A stretch of 18,489 nucleotides of DNA from Acetobacteraceae bacterium (lineage in GTDB: Bacteria; Pseudomonadota; Alphaproteobacteria; Acetobacterales; Acetobacteraceae), in contig CANJXD010000050.1 in the NCBI GenBank assembly GCA_947478535.1, positions 1-18,489 of the forward strand, written 5' to 3'. A program made the translations under genes and the position numbers. Under the pieces are notes generated by a model, which saw nothing but the letters and a program-made list of their open reading frames with translations, made no database searches and was not told where the DNA came from. Shown here piece by piece: positions 6,821 to 13,448 of the stretch. Numbering within the stretch: the stretch's first letter is position 1; every line of letters starts with the position of its first letter.

Positions 6821-7605
6821 GCGGTGCAGATCCCGGGGCGGGCGCGGTCGAGTGGAATGTCGAGCAGCAGATCCTCGCCGATGACATGGGGCGTCCAGCG
6901 GAAGCGCAAGCCCTGATCCACCCGCTCCGCTTCCGGCAGGCTGAAGGCGGGGATGCCCGAGCCGAGGATCAGCGGCGCCACCGTGACATGCAGCCGGTCG
7001 AGGCACCCCGCGGCGAGGAAGGCGGAGACGGTGCGCCCACCGCCCTCGACGAAGATGCGGCAGAGGCCCCGCGCGGAGAGCGTGCGCAGCAGGGCGGGTA
7101 GATCGACAGTCCCATCGGCGCCGGGCAGGTGCAGCACCTCCGCCAGCCCGTGGCGATCCGCGCCCGGCGTGGCGGTGATGAGCAAGGTGGGCGCGGCGCC
7201 ATCGGTGAAAATGGTGTGGTGCGCGGGCAGGCGGCGCGCGGGGTCCAGCACCACGCGCACCGGGTTCGGGCCGGGCACCAGCCGCGTGGTCAGGCGCGGA
7301 GCGTCGTGATGCACGGTGCCGGCGCCGACCAGCACCACGTCACACAGCGCGCGCAGGCGATGCGTGTGCAGCAGGTCCGCCGGACCGCCGATCCATTGGC
7401 TCGCGCCATTCGCGCAGGCGATGCGACCATCGAGGGATTGTGCGAGGCGCCCGATGACAATGCAGCCATCCGCCGCGCTGGGCGGCGCGAACAAGGGCGC
7501 GAACAGGGCGCCGAGCGCGCCTTCCGGCACCACGCCGCCATCGCGCGCCGCGAGCAGCGCGCCCCAGGCTGCGGGGTCGTCGGGAAGGGGGGCGGGGGAT
7601 GGCAT
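6817..7605 (-). CDS. RibD C-terminal/dihydrofolate-reductase-like reductase
   Basis: The 262-residue product carries a RibD_C domain after about 45 extra N-terminal residues. Hallmarks are RLAQSLDGRI (53-62), LVGAGTV (92-98), the VVLDPARRLP strand and IFVEGGGRT (184-192) for NADPH binding. In riboflavin synthesis this domain reduces the ribosyl side chain of a pyrimidine; relatives reduce folates or methanopterin. The RibD deaminase domain is missing, so this stand-alone reductase probably serves the neighbouring pathway. It is first in the seven-gene operon. The ATG at 7605 has AGGGTGG five bases upstream, which decides it over a GTG at 7614. A gap of 74 bases separates it from the permease genes. 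Confidence 0.88.
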   Translation of the reverse strand: MPSPAPLPDDPAAWGALLAARDGGVVPEGALGALFAPLFAPPSAADGCIVIGRLAQSLDGRIACANGASQWIGGPADLLHTHRLRALCDVVLVGAGTVHHDAPRLTTRLVPGPNPVRVVLDPARRLPAHHTIFTDGAAPTLLITATPGADRHGLAEVLHLPGADGTVDLPALLRTLSARGLCRIFVEGGGRTVSAFLAAGCLDRLHVTVAPLILGSGIPAFSLPEAERVDQGLRFRWTPHVIGEDLLLDIPLDRARPGICTA

Positions 7606-7679
7606 GCGCGCCACCCTATGCCGAAGCGGCGCGGCATCCGCAACGGCGCGAGCAATCTCACCGCGACGCCGGGCGCGCG

Positions 7680-8192
7680 TCAGCGAAGCATCGCGCCGGG
7701 GAAGAAGGGCAGCAGGGCCTCTGCCGCCAGGCCGGTCAGGAAAGGCAGCACCAGGCTGGCTGTCAGGCGCAGCACGACAAAGCGGGCGCCGAGGATCGGC
7801 ACTTCCCAGGAGATGGTGCGATGCAGCCCGAGCACGGCCCAGCCCGAGATCAGCGCCACCATCTGCGCCGGCCCCGCGCCGGATTTCAGGAAGCCGAGCA
7901 CGAGGGGAAAGGCGACGAACGGCCCGCCCGGCAGCACGCTGCCCGCCGCCGTCGCCAGCAGGATGCCGAGCGCGCCGCTATCCGGGCCGAGCCAGCGTTC
8001 GGCCCAGCCATCGGGGATCAGCTCCGCCACGAAAGCGGCCATCGGCAACGCCATCAGCATCACCGGCGCCACCCGCTTCAGCGAATGTCCGGCATCGCCG
8101 ACTGCGCGGCGGGCCAGGGTCGGGCTGCGGCGGAGGCAGAGGAACAGGCAGAACAGGGCCAGCAACCAGATCGCGATGACGCCGATGCTCAT
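7680..8192 (-). CDS. Half-size permease, second of a pair
   Basis: The 170-residue product is a polytopic membrane protein with about four hydrophobic segments. Its core motif is LPGGPFVAFPLV, then GWAVLGLHR, SWEVPILGARF and a final hydrophobic stretch. The same motif order occurs in the upstream partner, so the two are paralogues. The pattern resembles the DUF318/ArsP-like permease superfamily, which usually has two such repeats in one chain, but the cysteine motif of arsenical permeases is absent. The substrate is unknown. The ATG at 8192 overlaps the partner's TGA as ATGA, so the two are made together and probably form a heterodimer. Confidence 0.72.
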   Translation of the reverse strand: MSIGVIAIWLLALFCLFLCLRRSPTLARRAVGDAGHSLKRVAPVMLMALPMAAFVAELIPDGWAERWLGPDSGALGILLATAAGSVLPGGPFVAFPLVLGFLKSGAGPAQMVALISGWAVLGLHRTISWEVPILGARFVVLRLTASLVLPFLTGLAAEALLPFFPGAMLR

Positions 8193-8752
8193 GGCGCCTT
8201 GCCGGTCTTGTGGGTCTGTTCCTGCATCGCCGGCGCGTCCGCGATGGTCCAGCGGATCGGCAGCCAGCGCGCCAGCTGCCCCGCCACCACCGGCAGCGGC
8301 AGGCCGCAGAGCAGGCGGAGGATGGCGAAATCCGACCCGAGGATCGGCCATTCCCAGACCAGGATGCGCTGGAAGCCGTTCAGCGCCCAGGCGAGGACGA
8401 AGGCGATCAGCGCGCCGCGATCCGCCCCAGCCTGCGCCAGCACCAGCACGACGGGGAAGGCCGCGACCGGCCCGCCCGGCATCGCCATGCCCGCCGCGGT
8501 CGCCACCAGCAGCCCGCGCAGCCCGCTTTCCTCCCCCATCCAGCGCGCCAGCGCGCCGGGCGGCACCAATTGCCGCAAGGCGGCGGAGAGCATCAGGCCG
8601 CCGAGGATCGAGGGGGCGACGGTCAGGAGCAGGTCCCCCGTCGCCACCAGCGCGTGCCAAAATGCCGCTTCCCCGCGCAGCAGCCAGACGGCGAGTGCGG
8701 CGGCGAGGGTCATTCCCCCGATGATGAGGAGGGTGGCGTGGCGACGGAACAT
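8189..8752 (-). CDS. Half-size permease, first of a pair
   Basis: The 187-residue product has an N-terminal membrane anchor (LLIIGGMTLAAALAVWLL) and three or four further hydrophobic segments. The core motif MPGGPVAAFPVV, AWALNGFQR, WEWPILGSDF matches the downstream partner almost position for position. Family assignment to DUF318/ArsP-like permeases is tentative. The ATG at 8752 has GGGAAG just upstream and is preferred to an in-frame start at 8779. It lies 76 bases after the flgN-like stop with no obvious terminator between, so read-through from the flgI operon is possible, though nothing links the pair to the flagellum. Confidence 0.72.
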   Translation of the reverse strand: MFRRHATLLIIGGMTLAAALAVWLLRGEAAFWHALVATGDLLLTVAPSILGGLMLSAALRQLVPPGALARWMGEESGLRGLLVATAAGMAMPGGPVAAFPVVLVLAQAGADRGALIAFVLAWALNGFQRILVWEWPILGSDFAILRLLCGLPLPVVAGQLARWLPIRWTIADAPAMQEQTHKTGKAP

Positions 8753-8828
8753 GGGGCTTCCCCACGCTGCGCCCGGCATCGCCGCGCCGCAAGGCCGCGC
8801 TGCGGGAACCCGCTATGCGCTGCTGCCC

Positions 8829-9224
8829 CTAGGCGCGGGCCGTGAAGGACAGCGGCGGTGTGCGGCCCTGGCGCGTCGTGCCCCGGTCGCCATAAGTGGC
8901 GGGGCGTTCGGGGCGGGCAGCGCCGGCGATGGTCTCGATCACACGGGATTGCAGGTCGATGGCGCGTTCCAGCAGCCGGCGATTCTCGGCGCCGAGGTCG
9001 CTCAGGCGCAGCGCGATCTCCTCCGCCCGCGCGCGCTCCGGGCCCTCCGCCCGGCTGCCTGTGCGGTTCGCGGCATCATAGGCGGCGGCGAAGGCATCCG
9101 AGGCCTGGCGCTTCGGCCCCGCCAGCGCGGCGGCGGAACTGAGGTCGAGCCGCGCCAGGGCTTCATTCTCCGCGCGCAGGGCTTCGGCCAGGCGCTGGGC
9201 GGCGATCATCAGGGGCTGCATCAT
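8829..9224 (-). CDS. FlgN-like flagellar chaperone candidate
   Basis: The 131-residue product is almost entirely helical and charged (heptad-like ALRAENEALARL, then AEEIALRLSDLGAENRRLLERAI), with a short polar tail. FlgN binds hook-filament junction proteins FlgK and FlgL before export. A FlgN-like gene directly after flgI-flgJ is common in Alphaproteobacteria, and the call rests mainly on that position plus the coiled-coil shape. GGAGAG eight bases before the ATG at 9224 decides the start and gives a 62-base overlap with the end of flgJ in another frame; ATGs at 9221 and 9209 are alternatives. Confidence 0.6.
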   Translation of the reverse strand: MMQPLMIAAQRLAEALRAENEALARLDLSSAAALAGPKRQASDAFAAAYDAANRTGSRAEGPERARAEEIALRLSDLGAENRRLLERAIDLQSRVIETIAGAARPERPATYGDRGTTRQGRTPPLSFTARA

Positions 9225-9534
9225 CGGTTGGACTCTCCGGCTGGGGTGAGGGGGTCGTGGCGGCGCTGAGGCGGGTGAGTTCCCGCAGCACGGCGTCGCC
9301 GATGCCAAGGCCGCCGATGCGGGCCATGTCCTTGGCGATGGCGTCCACCAGCATCGGCCGCCACTGCGCTTCGGCGGCGCCGCCGCCGAAAGGGCCGCCG
9401 GTCGGCAGGCCCTGGAACATCGGTTGCAGCAGGGCGCCGAGGGCCTGTGCCTCGAAATCCCGAGCAACACGACGCAGCGCGGCCGGGCTGGTCTGCGGCG
9501 CGCGGAGGGCGGCGATGGGCGCAATGCTGGTCAT
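9163..9534 (-). CDS. flgJ: Rod-binding protein FlgJ, single-domain type
   Basis: The 123-residue product has only the rod-binding domain of FlgJ: RRVARDFEAQALGALLQPMF near residues 21-40, then WRPMLVDAIAKDMARIGGLGIGD. FlgJ caps and helps assemble the periplasmic rod. The C-terminal muramidase domain of enterobacterial FlgJ is absent, which is normal in Alphaproteobacteria, where a separate lytic enzyme does that job. The last 25 residues are Pro/Asp-rich and overlap the start of the FlgN-like gene. The ATG at 9534 overlaps the flgI TGA as ATGA. Confidence 0.88.
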   Translation of the reverse strand: MTSIAPIAALRAPQTSPAALRRVARDFEAQALGALLQPMFQGLPTGGPFGGGAAEAQWRPMLVDAIAKDMARIGGLGIGDAVLRELTRLSAATTPSPQPESPTDDAAPDDRRPAPGRSPARGE

Positions 9535-10676
9535 CGGACTTCCAGTTCCGCCTGCAGGGCGCCGGCGGCCTTGATGGTCTGCAGGATCACGATCAGGTCC
9601 CGCGGGCCGACGCCGAGGCCGTTCAAACCCCGCACCAACTCCTCCAGCGTCACGCCCCCGCGCAGGATGCCGAGGCGGCGTTCGCGCTGATCATCCACCT
9701 CGATATTCGTGCGCGGCACCTGCTGGGTCTCGCCGCCGCCGAAGGCGTTGGGCTGGCTCACCTGGGGGGTCTCGGTGATGCGGATGGTCAGGTTGCCCTG
9801 GGCGATCGCCACGGTGCTGACGCGCACCTGCGCGCCCATCACGATCGTGCCGGAGGCTTCTTCCACCACCACGCGGGCGATCTGGTCCGGCTGCACGCGC
9901 AACTGCTCGATTTCCGCCATCAGCCCGATGCCGTCCCGCCCGGCGATGCTGATGGTGACGGTGCGCGGGTCCCCGGCCGTGGCAATGCCCTGGCCGAACC
10001 GGGTGTTGATGACGGCGGCGATGCGCCGCGCCGTCGTCAGGTCCGGGTTCCGCAGGGCGAGGCGAAGCTGGTTCCCGGTGGCGAAGCGGTAATCCACCTC
10101 GCGCTCCACCGTCGCGCCGTTCGGGATGCGCCCGGCCGTCGGCACGCCACGGGTGACGGAACTGGCGGCGCCGCGCGCGGCCACCGCGCCGGTGACGATG
10201 GCGCCCTGCGCCACCGCATACACCTCCCCATCCGCGGCCAGCAGCGGGGTGACCAGCAGGGTTCCGCCGGTGAGGTTGGTGGCATCGCCGAGCGCCGAGA
10301 CGGTGATGTCGATCCGCGACCCCGCGCGGGAAAAGGGCGGCAGGTTGGCCGTGACCATCACCGCCGCGACGTTGCGCGTATCCAACTGGCGTTCCTGGTC
10401 CCGCGTGTTGACGCCGAGGCGTTCGAGCACGCCGATCAGCGATTGCCGGGTGAAGACGGCGCTGCGCAGCCGGTCCCCGGTGCCGTTCAGCCCGACGACG
10501 AGCCCGTAGCCGACCAATTGGTTGTCCCGCACCCCATCGACATCCGCGATGTCCTTGATCCGCACCTGCGCCTGTGCGGGGGCGGGCAGGTATAGCCACA
10601 GGGAGAGGAGGATGAGCGAGAGCCCACGCATCATGCACCGGCCGACGCTCATCCTCGGGCAAGGTTTTATCGCCAC
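9531..10676 (-). CDS. flgI: Flagellar P-ring protein FlgI
   Basis: The 381-residue product is the P-ring subunit, a periplasmic protein forming the bushing around the rod in the peptidoglycan layer. After a signal peptide (hydrophobic core LSLILLSLWLYL, cleavage near AQA-Q) come the family hallmarks VRIKDIADVDGVRDNQLVGY, GLVVGLNGTGD, NVAAVMVTANLPPF and GSRIDITVSALGDA. The C-terminus has VTLEELVRGLNGLGVGPRDL. A GTG at 10676 is taken as start because GGAGGA sits five bases upstream; it gives a long n-region before the hydrophobic core. ATGs at 10652, 10634 or 10631 are alternatives with poorer ribosome sites. Transcription is predicted from the sigma-54 element at 10728-10742. Confidence 0.93.
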   Translation of the reverse strand: MAIKPCPRMSVGRCMMRGLSLILLSLWLYLPAPAQAQVRIKDIADVDGVRDNQLVGYGLVVGLNGTGDRLRSAVFTRQSLIGVLERLGVNTRDQERQLDTRNVAAVMVTANLPPFSRAGSRIDITVSALGDATNLTGGTLLVTPLLAADGEVYAVAQGAIVTGAVAARGAASSVTRGVPTAGRIPNGATVEREVDYRFATGNQLRLALRNPDLTTARRIAAVINTRFGQGIATAGDPRTVTISIAGRDGIGLMAEIEQLRVQPDQIARVVVEEASGTIVMGAQVRVSTVAIAQGNLTIRITETPQVSQPNAFGGGETQQVPRTNIEVDDQRERRLGILRGGVTLEELVRGLNGLGVGPRDLIVILQTIKAAGALQAELEVR

Positions 10677-10727
10677 GCTCTCCTCCGTGCCGTCGCCGTC
10701 CTGGTGGCGGAACGCGGGAAGGCTTCC

Positions 10728-10742
10728 GCAAGCGGTGTGCCA
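10728..10742 (-). promoter_or_regulatory. Sigma-54 promoter for flgI-flgJ
   Basis: Read on the minus strand this is TGGCAC-ACCGC-TTGC, an exact match to the sigma-54 -24/-12 consensus with correct spacing. Transcription should begin near 10716, about 40 bases before the flgI GTG. Sigma-54 control of basal-body genes is established in Caulobacter-type flagellar hierarchies and needs an enhancer-binding activator. Confidence 0.88.
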
Positions 10743-10760
10743 GGCCAGTGGGCGATTTCC

Positions 10761-10779
10761 CCCGGCAGGGCTTGCCGGG
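10761..10779. promoter_or_regulatory. Palindrome in flgI/fliX control region, candidate enhancer
   Basis: Arms CCCGGCA (10761-10767) and TGCCGGG (10773-10779) flank GGGCT. The 17-bp block 10764-10780 is identical to 16104-16120 and begins 22 bp from the first base of TGGCAC, as it does at the flgF promoter. It recalls the FlbD-bound ftr elements of Caulobacter (from memory, not a database match). It may act on flgI, fliX or both. Confidence 0.5.
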
Positions 10780-10811
10780 TGGCGGCAGGAATGGGGCAGG
10801 GGAGTGCAGGG

Positions 10812-11240
10812 ATGACCGTGGGACCGGTAAGACCAGGGGGCCAGGTGGGAGCGGGTACCGGGCGGGTGCGGGCCAGCCGTGGCGGCTTCGGGCTGGCCTC
10901 CTCCAGCGGCGACTCGGCGGAGGAGGCACCCCGCGCCGGCGGCGCCGCGCCGCTCGGCGCGCTGGTCGCGCTGCAGGAAGGCGCCGGCGAACGCCGCCCG
11001 CCGCCGGACCGGGACGCAGCGGTGCGCCGGGACGCCAGCGCGGCGCTGGACGCGCTGCGGGACCTTCAGCTCGGTCTGCTGGGCGGGGAGGATGACCCGG
11101 CGGCGCTGGAGAAGTTAACGAAAACCGGGCTCTCCGGCGCCATGGCGGCCGATCCCGTGCTGGCGGCGGTGGCGGCGGAGGTCAGGCTGCGGGCGCGGGT
11201 GGAACTGGCCCGGCGGCGGCGGCCAACCCGGTCCGGATGA
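10812..11240 (+). CDS. fliX: Flagellar assembly regulator FliX
   Basis: The 142-residue product shows the FliX pattern: a Gly/Arg-rich N-terminus (GTGRVRASRGGFGLAS), a mid-section with ALVALQEGAGERRPP and AVRRDASAALDALRDLQLGL, and a C-terminal helix RARVELARRRR. In Caulobacter FliX is a trans-acting factor that couples early basal-body assembly to the sigma-54 activator FlbD. The ATG at 10812 has GGAG seven bases upstream; a longer upstream frame crosses the regulatory region and is rejected. It is divergent from flgI, the arrangement I recall from Caulobacter. Its presence suggests that FlbD exists elsewhere in the genome. Confidence 0.88.
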   Translation: MTVGPVRPGGQVGAGTGRVRASRGGFGLASSSGDSAEEAPRAGGAAPLGALVALQEGAGERRPPPDRDAAVRRDASAALDALRDLQLGLLGGEDDPAALEKLTKTGLSGAMAADPVLAAVAAEVRLRARVELARRRRPTRSG

Positions 11241-11298
11241 ATACAGAAACTGTCACTGAAAACGGCCACAGATCAGCCACTTGCGTGAAAACGAGCAC

Positions 11299-11328
11299 TT
11301 GCCCACCCCCCACCCCCGCCACTATGGT
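11299..11328 (+). promoter_or_regulatory. Possible sigma-70-type promoter for dksA
   Basis: TTGCCC (11299-11304) and TATGGT (11323-11328) are 18 bases apart, which would start RNA near 11335 and leave a leader of about 55 bases. The match is only partial and the spacer is unusually C-rich, so this is a weak call. No terminator is visible between fliX and dksA, so read-through is also possible. Confidence 0.3.
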
Positions 11329-11390
11329 CCGCCCGCTTTCGCCAACCGGGGCGCCGGGCCTGGGGCGGCGGAGGTTGGGGAAGTCCTGCC

Positions 11391-11807
11391 ATGTTGATCA
11401 CCTTGCCGCCGGACTATCGTCCGTCTAGCGACGAAGAATTCATGAATCCGCTTCAGCTGGAGTACTTCCGGCAGAAGCTGTTGAAGTGGCGCACGGAATT
11501 GCTGCGGGAGGCCGGGGAGACCCTGTCCTCCATGGGCCAGGGCGGCATCGTCGAGGCCGACCTGGCGGACCGCGCCAGCGTCGAGACCGACCGCGCCCTC
11601 GAACTCCGCACCCGCGACCGCGCCCGCAAGCTGATCTCCAAGATCGACCAGGCGATGGAGCGGGTGGAGAACGGGACCTACGGGTATTGCGAGGAAACCG
11701 GCGAGCCGATCGGCCTCCGCCGCCTCGAAGCCCGCCCCATCGCCACCCTGTCCATCGAGGCGCAGGAGCGGCATGAGCGTATGGAACGCGTCCACCGCGA
11801 CGATTGA
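11391..11807 (+). CDS. dksA: RNA polymerase-binding transcription factor DksA
   Basis: The 138-residue product enters the RNA polymerase secondary channel and, with ppGpp, resets transcription during starvation. The coiled-coil tip has the DxxDxA motif at Asp57-Leu-Ala-Asp60-Arg-Ala62. The zinc-finger region reads YGYCEETGEPIGLRRLEARP and then ATLSIEAQ, so only Cys100 remains of the four cysteines in E. coli DksA. To my knowledge this reduced form is usual in Alphaproteobacteria and the fold survives without zinc. GGGGAAG precedes the ATG at a suitable distance. Its place between fliX and a convergent SRAP gene suggests an independent unit. Confidence 0.94.
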   Translation: MLITLPPDYRPSSDEEFMNPLQLEYFRQKLLKWRTELLREAGETLSSMGQGGIVEADLADRASVETDRALELRTRDRARKLISKIDQAMERVENGTYGYCEETGEPIGLRRLEARPIATLSIEAQERHERMERVHRDD

Positions 11808-11815
11808 GGCTTGGG

Positions 11816-11839
11816 CCCCCGGCCCTTCGCGGCCGGGGG
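11816..11839. terminator. Hairpin between convergent dksA and SRAP genes
   Basis: CCCCCGGCC (11816-11824) pairs perfectly with GGCCGGGGG (11831-11839) around a CTTCGC loop. It lies 9 bases after the dksA stop and 6 bases beyond the end of the convergent gene. No T-run follows on either strand, so it may act as a transcript 3' end stabiliser or a Rho-assisted bidirectional stop rather than a classic terminator. Confidence 0.5.
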
Positions 11840-11845
11840 AGCGGT

Positions 11846-12574
11846 TCAACCCGTGAGATCGGGCGGCGCGTCATCCAGCTCCGGCGGGGGTATCGCCAGT
11901 GGGTCCCGCCGCAGCAGCCGTGCGTCGTTCTCCGCCACCTTGCCGACGCGGTTGTCCACCGGCCAGATCGCCAGATCCTCCGCCGGGCAGGGCAGCAGCA
12001 GTTCCAGCAGTTCCTCGGGCTCCGCGGGCTCGGCACCGAGCCAGGCATCCCAGACTTCCGGCGCCAGGATCACGGGCATGCGCTGGTGGACCAGGGCCTG
12101 CTTCTCATTCGCTTCCGTGGTGATGATGGTGAAGGTCCGCAGCCAGGTGCCATCCGGCTGCTTCCAACCCTCCCACAGCCCGGCGACGGCCATGGGCTCC
12201 CCTGTCGCCAGGGCGACGGCGTAGGCCTGCTTGGTGTCGCCCTCGCCCTTCCGCCATTCGTAGAAGCCGTCCATCGCCACCAGGCAGCGGCGCTTGTGGA
12301 AGGCGTCCCGGAAGGAGGGCTTTTCCGAGATGCCATCGGCGCGGGCGTTCATCAGCCGTGCCGCGTCCTTGGTATCCTTGGCCCAGCTCGGCACCAGGCC
12401 CCAGCGCAGCGCATCGAGATGGCGCTCCCCGCTTCCGGGATGGCGGCGCACCACCAGGCTGTCCTGCGTCACCGCCACATTCCAGGATGCCCGGTGATTG
12501 GGCGTCGCATTCGTCGTCTCGAAATACCGCGCGAGGCCCGCCGGGTCCCGCTGCAAGAAAAACCGTCCGCACAT
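11846..12574 (-). CDS. SRAP family protein (HMCES/YedK), abasic-site DNA-protein crosslinker
   Basis: The 242-residue product begins MCGRFF; Cys2 becomes the catalytic N-terminus after removal of Met1 and forms a thiazolidine link to abasic sites in single-stranded DNA. Family motifs follow in order: ALRWGLVPSWAKD, LMNARADGISEKPSFRDAF, RRCLVAMDGFYEW with the active-site Glu, the TTEAN stretch, and HQRMPVIL with the active-site His. Length is normal. The ATG at 12574 is fixed by the need for Cys at position 2. A GGCGGAA ribosome site is buried in one arm of an inverted repeat. It is convergent with dksA and downstream of flgH, apparently unrelated to the flagellum. Confidence 0.92.
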   Translation of the reverse strand: MCGRFFLQRDPAGLARYFETTNATPNHRASWNVAVTQDSLVVRRHPGSGERHLDALRWGLVPSWAKDTKDAARLMNARADGISEKPSFRDAFHKRRCLVAMDGFYEWRKGEGDTKQAYAVALATGEPMAVAGLWEGWKQPDGTWLRTFTIITTEANEKQALVHQRMPVILAPEVWDAWLGAEPAEPEELLELLLPCPAEDLAIWPVDNRVGKVAENDARLLRRDPLAIPPPELDDAPPDLTG

Positions 12575-12580
12575 GATTCT

Positions 12581-12628
12581 TTCCGCCGAGCTTGTAGCCG
12601 CGACACCAACCCTACTCGCTCGGCGGAA
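12581..12628 (-). promoter_or_regulatory. Perfect 11-bp inverted repeat in the SRAP leader
   Basis: TTCCGCCGAGC (12581-12591) and GCTCGGCGGAA (12618-12628) are exact reverse complements, 26 bases apart. On the coding (minus) strand the arm nearest the gene ends six bases before the SRAP ATG and contains its probable ribosome-binding bases. If the RNA folds, the start site would be masked; as DNA it could be an operator. No alphaproteobacterial LexA box (GTTC-N7-GTTC) is visible nearby. Confidence 0.55.
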
Positions 12629-12689
12629 CGGGGGGCAGGGCCCCCCGTAGGCCCCCCGGCGGATCGGCGCCCTTGGGGCTTGATCCGCC
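12628..12689. terminator. Two GC hairpins after flgH
   Basis: ACGGGGGGC (12628-12636) pairs with GCCCCCCGT (12640-12648) around AGG. GGCGGATC (12658-12665) pairs with GATCCGCC (12682-12689), with an inner GCCC/GGGC stem. They lie 31 bases and more past the flgH stop at 12720 and before the SRAP gene. Neither has a T-run, so this is a likely but not classic end for the flgF-flgG-flgA-flgH transcript. Confidence 0.45.
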
Positions 12690-12719
12690 GTCGTGCGCCA
12701 TTGGCGTGGGGCGCGACAC

Positions 12720-13448
12720 TCAGAACGGCAGGATGATGTCCAGGATCTGCTGGCCAACGCGCGGTTGTTGCAGGTCGGAGAGGGTGCCGCGGCCACCATA
12801 GGCGATGCGGGCTTCGGCCAGGCGGTCATGCTTCACGGTGTTGTCGCTGGCGATATCCTGCGGCCGGATGATGCCGCTGACCTGAAGGTCCCGCAATTCC
12901 GCGTTCACCCGCACCTGCTGCCGCCCCGCCACCACCAGGTTTCCATTCGGCAGCACCTGCGCCACGGTCGCGGCGACGCGCAGCGTTACCGTCTCGGTCC
13001 GCCGCACCGTGCCATCCCCATTGCTGGTCTGCGACCCCGTGGAGGATAGCAGCGAGGACGGATCGATGCCCGTCGGCAGCAATCGGCCGAAGGAGGATTC
13101 GAGGCCGAGCAGCCGCGGCACGCCGAGGCTGTCCGTGCCCTCCCGCGACCGTTCCGTGCGGTTCTGCAACTGCGCCTCGTCGGCGATGGAGACCAGCACC
13201 GTCACCAGATCCCCGACCGAGGCCGCGCGCTGGTCGCGCAGGAAGGTGCGGCTGCCGTGCCGCCACAAGCTGTTGGCGCCGGCGCTGCTGGCATCCTGCG
13301 GCGCCGGCATCGGCATGGAGACTGGGCGCCAGCGCGGATCGGCGGTCGGGCTTTCAATGCTGGCCATCTGCGGCGGGCGACCAACTTCGGACAGGCGCTC
13401 ACACCCCGCTGTGGCCAGCAGCGCGGCGAGCAGGAAAAGGCGCTTCAT
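12720..13448 (-). CDS. flgH: Flagellar L-ring lipoprotein FlgH
   Basis: The 242-residue product is the L-ring subunit in the outer membrane. The signal peptide MKRLFLLAALLATAGC ends in a lipobox with Cys16 as the lipidated residue. Family segments are SLWRHGSRTFLRDQRAASVG, the stretch from GDLVTVLVSI, NGNLVVAGRQQVRVN and the C-terminal SGIIRPQDIASDNTV and IAYGGRG. Length is typical. The ATG at 13448 overlaps the flgA TGA as ATGA. It is the last gene of the flgF operon. Confidence 0.94.
   Translation of the reverse strand: MKRLFLLAALLATAGCERLSEVGRPPQMASIESPTADPRWRPVSMPMPAPQDASSAGANSLWRHGSRTFLRDQRAASVGDLVTVLVSIADEAQLQNRTERSREGTDSLGVPRLLGLESSFGRLLPTGIDPSSLLSSTGSQTSNGDGTVRRTETVTLRVAATVAQVLPNGNLVVAGRQQVRVNAELRDLQVSGIIRPQDIASDNTVKHDRLAEARIAYGGRGTLSDLQQPRVGQQILDIILPF

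Noticed and set aside
7129..9269. Two plus-strand frames of over 500 residues opposite the permeases and reductase
   Set aside because: Composition is Arg/Ala/Gly/Pro/Gln-rich without domains, and the opposite strand holds coherent membrane and enzyme motifs with ribosome sites and ATGA overlaps.
9691..10929. 412-residue minus-strand frame overlapping flgI
   Set aside because: Same strand but a different frame from a clear FlgI; it is a frame-shifted shadow and crosses the promoter region.
11391..11807. DksA with one cysteine as a damaged gene
   Set aside because: The rest of the protein, including the DxxDxA tip, is intact, and I recall this Cys-poor form as normal in Alphaproteobacteria.
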